NCBI GenBank assembly: GCA_025201375.1
Contig: JAIWZP010000008.1
Span: 806,001-870,000, forward strand
DNA: 64,000 bases
Reading direction: 5' to 3'
From: Gongronella butleri
Lineage: Eukaryota > Mucoromycota > Mucoromycetes > Mucorales > Cunninghamellaceae
Positions within the stretch are counted from its first letter, which is position 1; each line of letters begins with the position of its first letter. Below the pieces are notes generated by a model. It had not been told where the DNA came from and did no database searches. It saw only the letters and a list, made by a program, of their open reading frames with translations. This document shows, in pieces, positions 34,449 through 44,962 of this stretch. The translations under genes and the position numbers were made by a program.

Positions 34449-36730
34449 GATTTTTATATCATTTTCGTAAACAAACAAGGCATGTTTACCCAGGGTTTGA
34501 GTTACGCAGCGATCCAAGAAACTAAATTTTACTGCCCTAAAAAAATGTCGACCGACCCCCTTGCAAAATCGCTAGAAAATCCCAACTTATAAAAATCAAC
34601 ACTGTTCGCCACCAAGTGCCCGCCGCTCCATGATTCTTAGTGTCATTTGTGCATTTTGGATACTTTCTTCACGAAAATGAAGGTAAAACCGGGGGTTGAT
34701 CTGGCCGTTGACGAGAAAATCAATATTTTTCTAGAAATTCACAATTTTGGCCCTGGCGCGCTAAATTGTTATTCGATCATCCTGAAAACTTACAAGTGGC
34801 AAGAGACGCGTGCGGAGGTCATTTTATCTTAGTCTGGCAAAGCGGACGCGTTATCTTTGTACTGTACACTTGCAACGCCAGATTTAAAATTTCAATCCCC
34901 CCAATTTTCTCGGCAACGAACAAGCTTACTTATGATAAATTTGCAGTGACAAAAAATGCAGAATCTGATTCTTTGTCAAATAAGGCAGATTTCACTGGCG
35001 TGCGATGAAAACTGATCGACAAATTCAAGTTTCTATACAGTAATTTGACGTTAATCGCCATTTCCTCGCGACCCGTCAAGTCAACCCCCGGTTTTTATTG
35101 CAGGTTTGCTTACAAAGAAGGGGTCAATGCATCGAGTGACATGACTCTCAGATGCCCAACTTGTAGGTTGCCAAACTAATTTTCTTTTTCTCGGGGCCTC
35201 AGCCAATCAAATTGGCGGACCCTCCAGGTGCATTTCGACCGGACCAACTTCGCAACTTGTTTTTTTCCAAGAAATCTAAAAAAATATTTCACCACCAAAG
35301 ACTCGTCGTAGCGTCACAAAACTTTCCCAACTATAGGATTTAGCTCTTCTCTTTTCAGAAATAAATTAAAATCCCGATGTCAAATAGCTGGTTCTGCGAG
35401 TAACTTGACATTGCTGAAATTTTAGCTGTAACGCATTTTTCAAGAAATCATTTCGCGGTAGAATCGTGCTTCAAGCACCGCCAAACTTGGAGTCATGTAT
35501 TTTTTAACCCTCCTCTTTTCAGAAAAAATAAAAACCGGAAGTTTCTCTGGCCGTTGTCGAGATATGCACTGATTTCACGAATTTCCACAAAAGCAATGAT
35601 GACCGCTGCAAGCAGTAGTAAGTAGACTGGTTCCAAAATTAGTCATTAGGTAATTTTGCACGTCAATTCATAAATAAACATTAAAAACTAGTGCGTGATC
35701 GGGCTGTTGTCGACAATTTTAGCAAATTGGCAATATTTTCATGATTGCACAAAGTTAGTCTTCTACAAGATCACAAACCATGGATGCATGTCCCTCCAAA
35801 CCTACGCATTAGATTATTTTTGGACGTCCTTTCGCTATAAACTCTTAAAAATCAGAGGTCGCCTTGTTGGGCGTTATACAGATGAATCCAAAATGCCGTT
35901 ATTTTCACAAATTTAGCACAGGGTCTTGAAATATTATGTGGATCGCGTCAAAAATAGCAGTGATCGAAAGAGACGTACTTGCACGTCATTTTTGGATTGT
36001 TTGCACGCCCGATGGACAACCTTTACACGCCTGCAAAAGTCGATCAAACATTGGATAAATTTTCAAACTCGATTTTCTCGACATCCTGAAAAACAACCAC
36101 CGGTGCTTTTAACGTGTTGAATGCAGCTGCTGAATCGCTGTCAAATGCAACAAATTTTACTGCGATCTAATCAAAACTGATAGAGAAAATAGATTTTCCG
36201 AGCAATATCTGCAATCGCCATTTTCTCGAGAACGGCATAATAAACCTGTAATTTTTATCCCAGATTCAATAGCAAACAGGTGCCAAAGCATCTAATGAGA
36301 TGACTCGCAGAGCGCTAACTTGGATTTGAACTTTTTGCATCGGTCATTTCTGTAGGCTGCAGCCCACTCAGGGCACAGAAATGTGCAAATTAAAAAAATA
36401 AAAAAATAAAAAAAATAAAAATTCCATGCAATCCACGCATCCCAAATTTGGAAGTCTCAAACCTTAAATTTTTGCAAAAATATCGCACCAACGTAGGCAA
36501 TTTCTCAGTCGGTCACCGTTCATGCGTCACTCTTTGGCCAATTTTCTGAAGTTGGGGCGACCTGTCATTTTGTGTGCCAATCGCAGCTCGTCGGATTTAC
36601 CTGTTTGGGATGCATTGATCACTCGGACTTCGAAATTACCCGTTTTTGGGATTTAAATGTGTGACCCCTGAATTTTTAAAAAGTGGTCGTAGCGCTTTGG
36701 TGGTTTAAGCTTTTTTGTTGCAAATTTTGA
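34449..36730 (+). repeat. Dispersed repeat copy B; left arm of inverted duplication
   Basis: Bases 34449-36595 are nearly the reverse complement of 36731-39470 once the MITE in the right arm is removed. Bases 36596-36730 continue the repeat in the same order as copy A (to the TTTAAGCTTTTTTGTTGC landmark) and form an asymmetric ~135 bp centre. An identical 64-codon open frame in the two arms (35926-36120 and 37406-37212) shows how alike they are. No intact gene is seen. Confidence 0.9.
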
Positions 36731-38191
36731 AATCCGACGAGCTGCGATTGGCACACAAAATGACAGGTCGCCCCAACTTCAGAAAATTGGCCAAAGAGTG
36801 ACGCATGAACAGTGATCGACTGAGAAAATTGCCTACTTTGGTGTGATTATTTTGCAAAAATTTAAGGTTTGAGACTTCCAAATTTGGGTTGTGTGGATTG
36901 CATGAAATTTTTATTTTTTTTTTATTTTTTTATTTTTTTTAATTTGCACATTTCTGTGCGGTGAGCGGGCTGCAGCATGCAGAAATGACCGATGCAAAAA
37001 GTTCAAACCCAAGTTAGCGCTCTGCGAGTCATCTCATTAGATGCTTTGACACCTGTTTGTTATTGAATCTGGAATAAAAATTACAGGTTTATTATGCCGT
37101 TCTCGAAAAAATGGCGATTGCAGATATTGCTCGGAAAATCTATTTTCTCTATCAGTTTTGATTAGATCGCAGTAAAATTTGTTGCATTTGACAGCGATTC
37201 AGCAGCTGCATTCAACACGTTAAAAGCACCGGTGGTTGTTTTTCAGGATGTCGAGAAAATCGAGTTTGAAAATTTATCCAATGTTTGATCGACTTTTGCA
37301 GGCGTGTAAAGGTTGTCCATCGGGCGTGCAAACAATCCAAAAATGACGTGCAAGTACGTCTCTTTCGATCACTGCTATTTTTGACGCGATCCACATAATA
37401 TTTCAAGACCCTGTGCTAAATTTGTGAAAATAACGGCATTTTGGATTCATCTGTATAACGCCCAACAAGGCGACCTCTGATTTTTAAGAGTTTATAGCGA
37501 AAGGACGTCCAAAAATAATCTAATGCGTAGGTTTGGAGGGACATGCATCCATGGTTTGTGATCTTGAAGACTAAATTTGTGCAAATCATGAAAATATTGC
37601 CAATTTGCTAAAATTGTCGACAACATCCCGATCACCCACTGGTTTTTAATGTTTATTTATGAATTGACGTGCAAAAATGACATAACGACTAATTTTGGAA
37701 CCAGTCTACTTACTGTTTGGAGCGGTCATCATTGCTTTTGTGGAAATTCGTGAAATCAGTGCACATCTCGACAACGGCCAGAGAGACTTCCGGTTTTTTA
37801 TTTTTTTCTGAAAAGAGGAGCGTTAAAAAATACATGACTCCAAGTTTGGCAGTGCTTGAAGCACGATTCTACTACCGCGAAATGATTTCTTGAAAAAAGC
37901 ATTACAGCCAAAATTTCAGCAATGTCAAGTCGGTCGTGGAACCAGCTATTTGACATCGAGGTTTTAATTTATTTCTGAAAAGAGAAGAGCTAAATCCTGT
38001 AGGTGGGAAAGTTTCGCGGCGTTGTGACAAGTCTTTGGTGGTGAAATATTTTTTTAGATTTCTTGGAAAAAAACAAGTTGCGAAGTTGGTCCGGTCGAAA
38101 TGCACCTGGAGGGTCCGCCAATTTGATTATTGGCTGAGGCCCCGAGAAAAAGAAAATTAGTTTGGCAACCTACAAGTTGGGCATCTGAGAG

Positions 38192-38775
38192 TAGGGTTGC
38201 TTATTGAGAATCTCGATCAAGATCTCGAAATCTCGATCGGCTTATTGAGCGAGATGAGACGACTCCAATCTCGATCATCTCGCTAAAAAATAAATTTGAA
38301 TCTCGAATCTCGATCGAAATCTCGATAAAAATTAAGTTTTAGTGTTTGTGTGCCACCTGGACACAATAATTAATTCTCAAATCGAGCCTTGTGGCGTAAT
38401 GGTTCTGTCTTTGCACGCCTCTCTGGTGATGTGGGGTTCAAATCCTAACTTTGGATTGGATTTTCGAACACTTTTTTGATTTTTAAGCTGAACTTTTTGC
38501 TTGGAAATAGCTTACTTCTCGAAAAAGTCTCGAAATATCGATCAATCGTGATCTCAATCGTAATATCGATCGATTTCTCGATCGAAAATGTTCATCAAAA
38601 GGTCAAAAAATCTTTGAATTCTTGAAAAATGGGTGCATGAGAATCTCGATAAGTCTCGAATCTCGAAAGATGAGATGCTGTCTCGATAACCATATCGATC
38701 GAGACACGTCAAATTATTCTTCGATCGAGACGAGATGGGGTCAATCTCGTCTCAATCGACCGATAAGCAACCCTA
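38192..38775. mobile_element. hAT-like MITE, 584 bp, with 8 bp target duplication
   Basis: Perfect 13 bp terminal inverted repeats, TAGGGTTGCTTAT at 38192 and its complement ending at 38775, are flanked on both sides by TCTGAGAG (38184-38191 and 38776-38783). The left arm of the surrounding inverted duplication has the same site uninterrupted, with one copy of the octamer (near 35147). Terminal length and 8 bp duplication are characteristic of hAT transposons. Both subterminal regions are packed with TCTCGATC/GATCGAGA words, typical of transposase-binding arrays. There is no coding capacity, so it is non-autonomous. Confidence 0.9.
38385..38455 (+). other. tRNA-like sequence with pol III A and B boxes inside the MITE
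   Basis: TGGCGTAATGG at 38392-38402 fits the A box and GGTTCAAATCC at 38435-38445 fits the B box. Their starts are 43 nt apart, the spacing of a tRNA gene. A TTTGCAC stretch lies where an anticodon loop would be. The acceptor and T stems pair poorly, so this is a tRNA relic or internal promoter rather than a working tRNA. Confidence 0.55.
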
Positions 38776-39470
38776 TCTGAGAGTCATGTCACTCGATGCA
38801 TTGACCCCTTCTTTGTAAGCAAACCTGCAATAAAAACCGGGGGTTGACTTGACGGATCGCGAGGAAATGGCGATTAACGTCAAATTACTGTATAGAAACT
38901 TGAATTTGTCGATCAGTTTTCATCGCACGCCAGTGAAACTTGTCTTATTTGACAGAGAATCAGATTATGCATTTTTCATCACTGCAAATTTGTCGTGGGA
39001 AACCTTGTTCGTTGCCGAGAAAACTGGGATTGAAATTTTAAATCTTGAGTTGCAAGTGTACAAAGATAACGCATCCGCTTTGCCAGGCTAAGATAAAATG
39101 ACCTCCGCACGCGTCTCTTGCCACTTGTAAGTTTTCAGGATGATCGAATAACAATTTAGCGCGCCAGGGCCAAAATTGTGAATTTCTAGAAAAATATTGA
39201 TTTTCTCGTCAACGGCCAGATCAACCCCCGGTTTTACCTTCGTTTTCGTGAAGAAAGTACCCAAAATGCACAAATGACACTAAGAATCATGGAGCGGCGG
39301 GCACTTGTTGGTGGTGAGCAGTGTTGATTTTTATACCGTAAATTGGGATTTTCTAGCGATTTTGCAAGGGGGTCGGTCGGCATTTTCAGGGCAGTAAAAT
39401 TTAGGTCTTTGGATCGCCACGCCACTCACACCCTGGGTAAACATGCCTTGCTTATCCACAAAAATGATAT

Positions 39471-39850
39471 AAAAACCGAGGGCTAATGATATGGTTTTCG
39501 GTCGGTAGATTGCTTTCGTAAAAATTCACGAAAACGAGTTCATCTCGATAACGGCATAATTAACCACATGGTTTTTGCGCGTTTTCCAAGGCAGCACGCA
39601 TTGAAATAGCCAAGTGACGAATTTTTGCGGGCGATCTATCAATGATTTGTGGCATCTAGGATCGAATTTGACAAAATTAAGCTCCATCATCAGTCATAAT
39701 GTATCTTGACCACAAGGTGGATTTACCTCTGGTTTTTCATATTGATTTACAGGGTAGAACGTGAGGCTCAGAAGCAGTGTACAGTTTACAGTAATAACAA
39801 CATTTTTGGGGGGTGGATCCTCTCAGGATTTGTAGTATTTAGGATCGAAT
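39471..39850. repeat. Degenerate tail of the repeat island
   Basis: Scattered resemblance to the internal motif of the dispersed repeat (for example around 39520-39610), then unremarkable sequence up to the APC11 promoter. No gene seen. Confidence 0.4.
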
Positions 39851-40073
39851 TTGTGAAAGTGTACAAAGGATGATGCTTGCTTGCAAGCGGCAACTGCGAA
39901 AAGTGGAGAACAATACGCGCCCTGCTGGCAGCTACCAGGAGTTTGACAGCGCAACGCGTCGTTCATTTGAAGCGCCGCACCTCGCAGTTGCTCTTTTTTT
40001 GCGCATTTGTTTTGGGCGGTTGGGGCGAGGCTGGTTTTTTTTTTTTCGTTCTTTTTTTTTTTTTCAACACGTC

Positions 40074-40340
40074 ATGAAGGTGAAGATCAAGTCGTGGCGG
40101 ATGGCGGCGTATTGGCACTGGGATATTGACGACGACGACGTATGCGGCATTTGCCAAAATGTGTACGACAGCTGCTGCCCGAATTGCCACACGCCTGGCG
40201 ACGACTGCCCGCTCATGTGGGGCGTGTGTTCTCATGTCTTTCATTTGCACTGCATCATGCGATGGCTCGAGTCTGGGCCCAACAATGAACACTGTCCGCT
40301 CGATCGGCAACCCTGGCGTACGGCGCCCGCGCCTAATTGA
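40074..40340 (+). CDS. APC11: Anaphase-promoting complex RING subunit Apc11
   Basis: A single exon of 88 aa, the normal Apc11 length, from the ATG at 40074 behind a T-rich tract. MKVKIKSWRMAAYWHWDIDD is the family start. The RING-H2 follows: CGICQNVYDSCCPNC, PGDDCPLMWGVCSHVFHLHC, then the closing CPLD (residues 74-77). Apc11 binds the Apc2 cullin and recruits E2 enzymes to ubiquitinate cyclins and securin. The last zinc ligand, normally Cys in Apc11 (CPMC), is Asp77 here, as in the paralogue Rbx1. All other features are Apc11-like, not Rbx1-like. It converges on the FGAM synthase gene with 254 bp between stops. Confidence 0.94.
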   Translation: MKVKIKSWRMAAYWHWDIDDDDVCGICQNVYDSCCPNCHTPGDDCPLMWGVCSHVFHLHCIMRWLESGPNNEHCPLDRQPWRTAPAPN

Positions 40341-40594
40341 GCTCTAACACTGGCTCGTCGCGCAGCACGTTCTATTTCTTTTCCATACCTAAAGTGCGCG
40401 GCACACGCGACCTAAACCCACCATACCCGCCCAGAATTGAACCTGCAAAAGCGCCGGCAGCCAATTCTTTTTGTTCAAAACCACAGAAATTTGTCAATAA
40501 AAAGGGCCTGGCCACTTTTTCTTTTATAGTAATTGTTGAAACATGGTTAAAAATGAGGAATATGCAAAAAGAAAAATAAAAAGAAGAATGGTGT

Positions 40595-43029
40595 CTAGAA
40601 ATTGTCGCCGACCCATTGACGCGCGTTGGCAAACATGCGCAGCCAGGGACCCTTTTGGCCCCACTGCTGGTTGTCTGGGTACCACGAGTTGCTTTCCTTG
40701 AGGACGACACGTTCAGGGTGGGGCATCATGGCGAGGACACGGCCATTGGGCGTGGAGATGCCAGCAATGCCAGCGGGGGAGCCATTGGGGTTGAATGGAT
40801 AACGCTGCGTGGGTCTGCCATAGTTGTCGACGTAGCGGACGGCCGACAGGTTGGCGTCGATAAAGGCGTCCTGGGCACCGGGCTTTTTAAAGTCGGCGCG
40901 GCCCTCGCCGTGCGCGACGGCAATGGGGAAGCGCGAGCCCTCCATGTCCTTGAAGAAGATGTTGCCGGAAGGCTGGATCTCGACCATGGTGGTGCGGCCC
41001 TCGAATTGCTCGCTCTCGTTGCGTTCAAAGCGGGGCCAATTGTCGGCGCCAGGGATCAGGTCGGCAAGCTGGCTCAGGAATTGACAGCCATTGCAGACAC
41101 CGAGGGCAAAGGTGTTATCGCGGGCAAAGAATTGGGCGAATTCGTTGCGGGCGTGCGGGTGCAGCAAGATGGAGCGTGCCCAGCCGGCGCCGGCACCGAG
41201 GACGTCGCCGTACGAGAAGCCGCCGCACGCAGCCACACCGACAAAGTCCGCGAGCGTCACCTTTTGCGACAGCAGGTCGGTCATGTGCACATCGACGGCC
41301 TCGAACCCGGCCAGGTGGAACGCAAAGGCCATCTCGATCTGGCCATTGACACCCTGGTCACGGAGAATCGCGACCCTGGGGCGGCGCACGGCCACGGCCT
41401 CGTTGGCGGTTGCCTGGATCGACTCGTACACGGGTGTCTCGGCAGGATCAAAGGTCAATTCGTAGTGGAGACCGGGATCCTTGGCATCGAGCACATTGTC
41501 GTACTCTTGCTGCGCACAGACGGCATTGTCACGCGCGCTCTGCATGAGGAACGACGTCTTGGACCACAGACGGAACAGATCCGTGCGCGTCGCGCGGTAC
41601 ACTTGCTGCGCGGCCAATTGCACGACCAACGCATCGTCCTGTTCGTCGACATGGGGCACCACGGCGCCAATCTTGTGGACGGCCGAACGGGGCACGCCAG
41701 AGGTTTCGAGCAGAGCGACAAATTCGTCGAAGCGAGCGTCCTGGACTTGAACGACGGCGCCCAATTCCTCATTGTACAAGCAGGCAACGAGGTCTTGATC
41801 TTTGCAAATGGCATCCAATTCCAATTGCGCACCGACGTGGCCAGCAAAGGCCATTTCGGCGACGGCCGCGAACAGACCACCATCGGAACGGTCGTGGTAG
41901 GCGAGCACAAGACCCTGATGGTTCTTAGCAGCCTGCATGGCATTGAAGAAGTTCTTGAGCAACGCAGGATCCTCGACATCGGGAGCTTCGGAGCCGATTT
42001 GCTTAAAGACTTGAGCAACGGCGGAGCCACCGAGGCGTTGCTTGCCATTGGCGAGATCGAGCAAGACGAGCGAAGTGCCTTGTTCGTTGCGCAATTGCGG
42101 TGTGAAGGTGTTGTGAACGTTTTGGACATCGGAGAAGGCGGTGATGATGAGCGACAAGGGCGCCGTCACTTCCTTTTTGTCGCCTTGCTTTTCGTCTTGC
42201 CATTTCATCTTCATAGACATGGAGTCCTTGCCAACGGGGATGGCGATGCCCAGGGCGGGACACAGGTCGAGACCAATGGTCTGAACAGCTTCGTAAAGAC
42301 CGGCACCCTCACCAGGATGGTCGGCGGCACACATCCAGTTGGCGGACAGGCGCACGTGCGACAGATCAGGGACGTGCGCAGCGGCCAGGTTGGTCAGGGA
42401 CTCTGCAACGGCCATGCGAGCCGATGCGGCCTGCGACAGGAGGGCAATGGGGGTGCGTTCGCCCATGGCCATGGCCTCACCGGTGATGATGTCCTTGCCA
42501 AGCGACGTGATGGTCACGGCCACGTCGGCCACAGGCACCTGCCAGGGGCCCACCATCTGGTCACGTGCCACCATGGCCGTGATCGATCGGTCGCCAATGG
42601 TCACCAGGAACGACTTGCTCGCGACAGCAGGCAATTGCATCACACGCGACGCGGCCTCGGCAAGCGCGTCCTCAATGCCATTGAGCCCGGCCACGTACGA
42701 CTTGAGCGTCGTGTCAAACACGTGGCGCAGCGGCTTGGCCGATTCCGTCTTGCGCGACATCTTGGGCGGCTTGCCAAATAGCACGCCCATGGGCAGATCA
42801 ATGGGCGTGTTACCCAGCAACGGATCGTGCACCACAAGCTTCTCCTCGGCCGTCGCCGTGCCAACCACAGCGTACAAGCATCGCTCGCGCGCGCAGAACG
42901 CTTCAAACGTCGCCAATTTCTCGGGCGACACCGCCACCACGTACCGCTCTTGCGATTCGTTGCACCTATTTTTGAAAAAAAAAAGTGGAATAAAAGATGT
43001 CAATTTCTCGAATTTTCTCATTTTTTCTC

Positions 43030-43066
<37 letters not shown>

Positions 43067-44962
43067 CCCAAAATCATTTTTTACCAAATCTCCATGGGGG
43101 ACATGCTGGAATCGTCGCAAGGGACCTTGCGGAGGTCAATGACGGCGCCGAGGCCGCAGTCGTGGACGATTTCGGGCAGGGCATTGGAGAGGCCACCAGC
43201 GCCGACGTCGTGGATGGACTCGATGGGGTTGGCGTCGCCGAGGGCGGTACAAAAGTCGATGACTTGCTGGGCACGGCGCTCCATTTCGGGGTTGTCGCGC
43301 TGCACCGAAGCGAAATCGAGGTCGGCACGCGACGCGCCGGACGCCATGGACGACGCGGCGCCGCCACCAAGGCCGATGAGCATGCTGGGCCCACCGAGCA
43401 CGATCAAGTGCGCGCCAGGGTTGATTTGCTGCTTGAGCACATGCGCAGGGCGAATGCTGCCGAGACCGCCGGCAATCATGATGGGCTTGTGGTAACCACG
43501 CACCTCGACCGTCTTTTCGTCGACAGGCACCTGCTCGGCAAACGTGCGGAAATAGCCCGTAAGCGCGGGACGACCAAACTCGTTGTTGAAGCTCGCACCG
43601 CCAAGAGGCGCCTCGATCATGATATCAAACGCGGATGCCACGTGGTTAGGCTTGCCAAAGTCGGTTTCCCAAGGTTGGATGTTGTCGGGGATCAACAAAT
43701 TCGACACGGTGAAGCCGACAAGGCCGGCCTTTGGCTTGGAACCAAGACCGACGGCACCTTCATCACGAATCTCGCCACCAGAGCCCGTCGACGCGCCAGG
43801 GTAAGGCGACACGGCCGTCGGGTGGTTATGCGTTTCCACCTATAGCGAATTTGGGAGGAATTGGGAAGAAATTAGAGGAATTGAAGCTTTTTTTTCTCTG
43901 TTTTCACTTTTTTCACTTTTTTCGCTTTTTCATCTCTTTCTCTCCCCCTTTTTTTTCCAATTCCAATTTTTTTTTTTTTTTTTTTTTTACCTTGGCAAGG
44001 TAGTGGACGTCCTCTTCATAGTGCTCATAGGTGTTGTTGACCTGGGACGAGGGGGCAAAGCGTGTGGCCTTGTTGCCTTGAAGGACGGCGGCATTGTCGG
44101 AATAAGCGGACAGAGTGTGGCTCGGGTTCTTTTGGTGAGTGTTTTTGATCATTTGGAAAAGCGAGTGGGGCTTGAGGTCGCCGTCAATGGTCCAATCGGC
44201 ACCAAAAATCTTGTGGCGACAGTGCTCGGAATTGACCTGGGCAAACATGAATAATTCGACATCCGTGGGATTGCGGCCGAGGGGGGCATCTGTTTCGGCG
44301 CCGCCAACAAAGGCGTGGATCAGATAGTCAATTTCGTCGGTGGCGAGGGCGAGACCAAGCTCCTGGTTAGCGTGGATGAGCTTGTCGCGCGCGGCCTGGG
44401 GATCGGCGCCATTGGCCAAGAGGTCGACGACGGTCAGAGCACCGGGCGCGCCATGCTTGAAGATGGCGTCAGCGGCAGGCACATGCGTGAGGACGGCCTG
44501 AGTCATGCGATCGTGCAAGGCATTGAGGTCAATGTCTGCGAGCGTCAATGGCGAATCGCATTCGAGGAAATACGCCACGCCACGCTCCACACGCTCCACA
44601 TCATCGTGCAGATTGCACAGATGCGCAATGTTGGTGGCCTTGGACGACCAAGGAGAAATGGTGCCTGCGCGCGGCACAACAAGCGCCACAAGCCCGCCCT
44701 GCACAGGCTGAGCATTCGACGCCAGGAACGCCTCAATCACCTGCGCATGCGCACCGTCCACAGGGTTCGAACCATAGTGCAACAACGTGTCCAGAATCCC
44801 GCGCTTCGCAGGATCCGCAAGATCCCCCGTTGCACGCGGCTGCACAAAGTGCACAAACAGTGCAGACACGCTCTTGACTTGAGGAGCGCTCTTTTGCACC
44901 CGCTTCAGCAAGCTCTCGCTCTTGAACGACGACAGAGCAGACGTACCAGGAAGGGCCAACAT
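40595..44962 (-). CDS. ADE6: Phosphoribosylformylglycinamidine synthase
   Basis: Three exons, 44962-43991, 43839-43085 and 42965-40595, give 1365 aa, the size of eukaryotic one-chain FGAM synthases. It makes FGAM from FGAR, glutamine and ATP in step 4 of purine synthesis. An N-terminal PurS-like region is followed by the first synthetase half ([39 protein letters not shown]), the second half ([26 protein letters not shown]) and a C-terminal glutamine amidotransferase with the nucleophile in [13 protein letters not shown] and the His-Glu pair in MMPHPERVV. The junction [20 protein letters not shown] confirms intron 2, which carries a (CT)n repeat at 43035-43062. Long antisense open frames are composition shadows. 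Confidence 0.97.
43035..43062. repeat. (CT)n microsatellite in an FGAM synthase intron
   Basis: About fourteen CT units in the intron 42966-43084. Confidence 0.9.

Larger units (their letters stand above)
36731..39470 (-). repeat. Dispersed repeat copy C; right arm of inverted duplication
   Basis: The inverted partner of copy B. In a stretch of ~100 bp that I compared directly (36230-36330 against 37020-37120) only about four differences were seen. The arm is ~580 bp longer than the left one, entirely because of the MITE at 38192-38775. It starts abruptly at a GAAATCCGACGAG junction with no terminal motif. Confidence 0.9.

Noticed and set aside
38385..38455. A functional tRNA gene
   Set aside because: A and B boxes are good but acceptor and T stems mispair, so only a tRNA-like relic is claimed.
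40616..42781. A 721-codon open frame antisense to FGAM synthase
   Set aside because: It mirrors the GC-biased third positions of a certain coding exon, has no domain signal and no splice structure.
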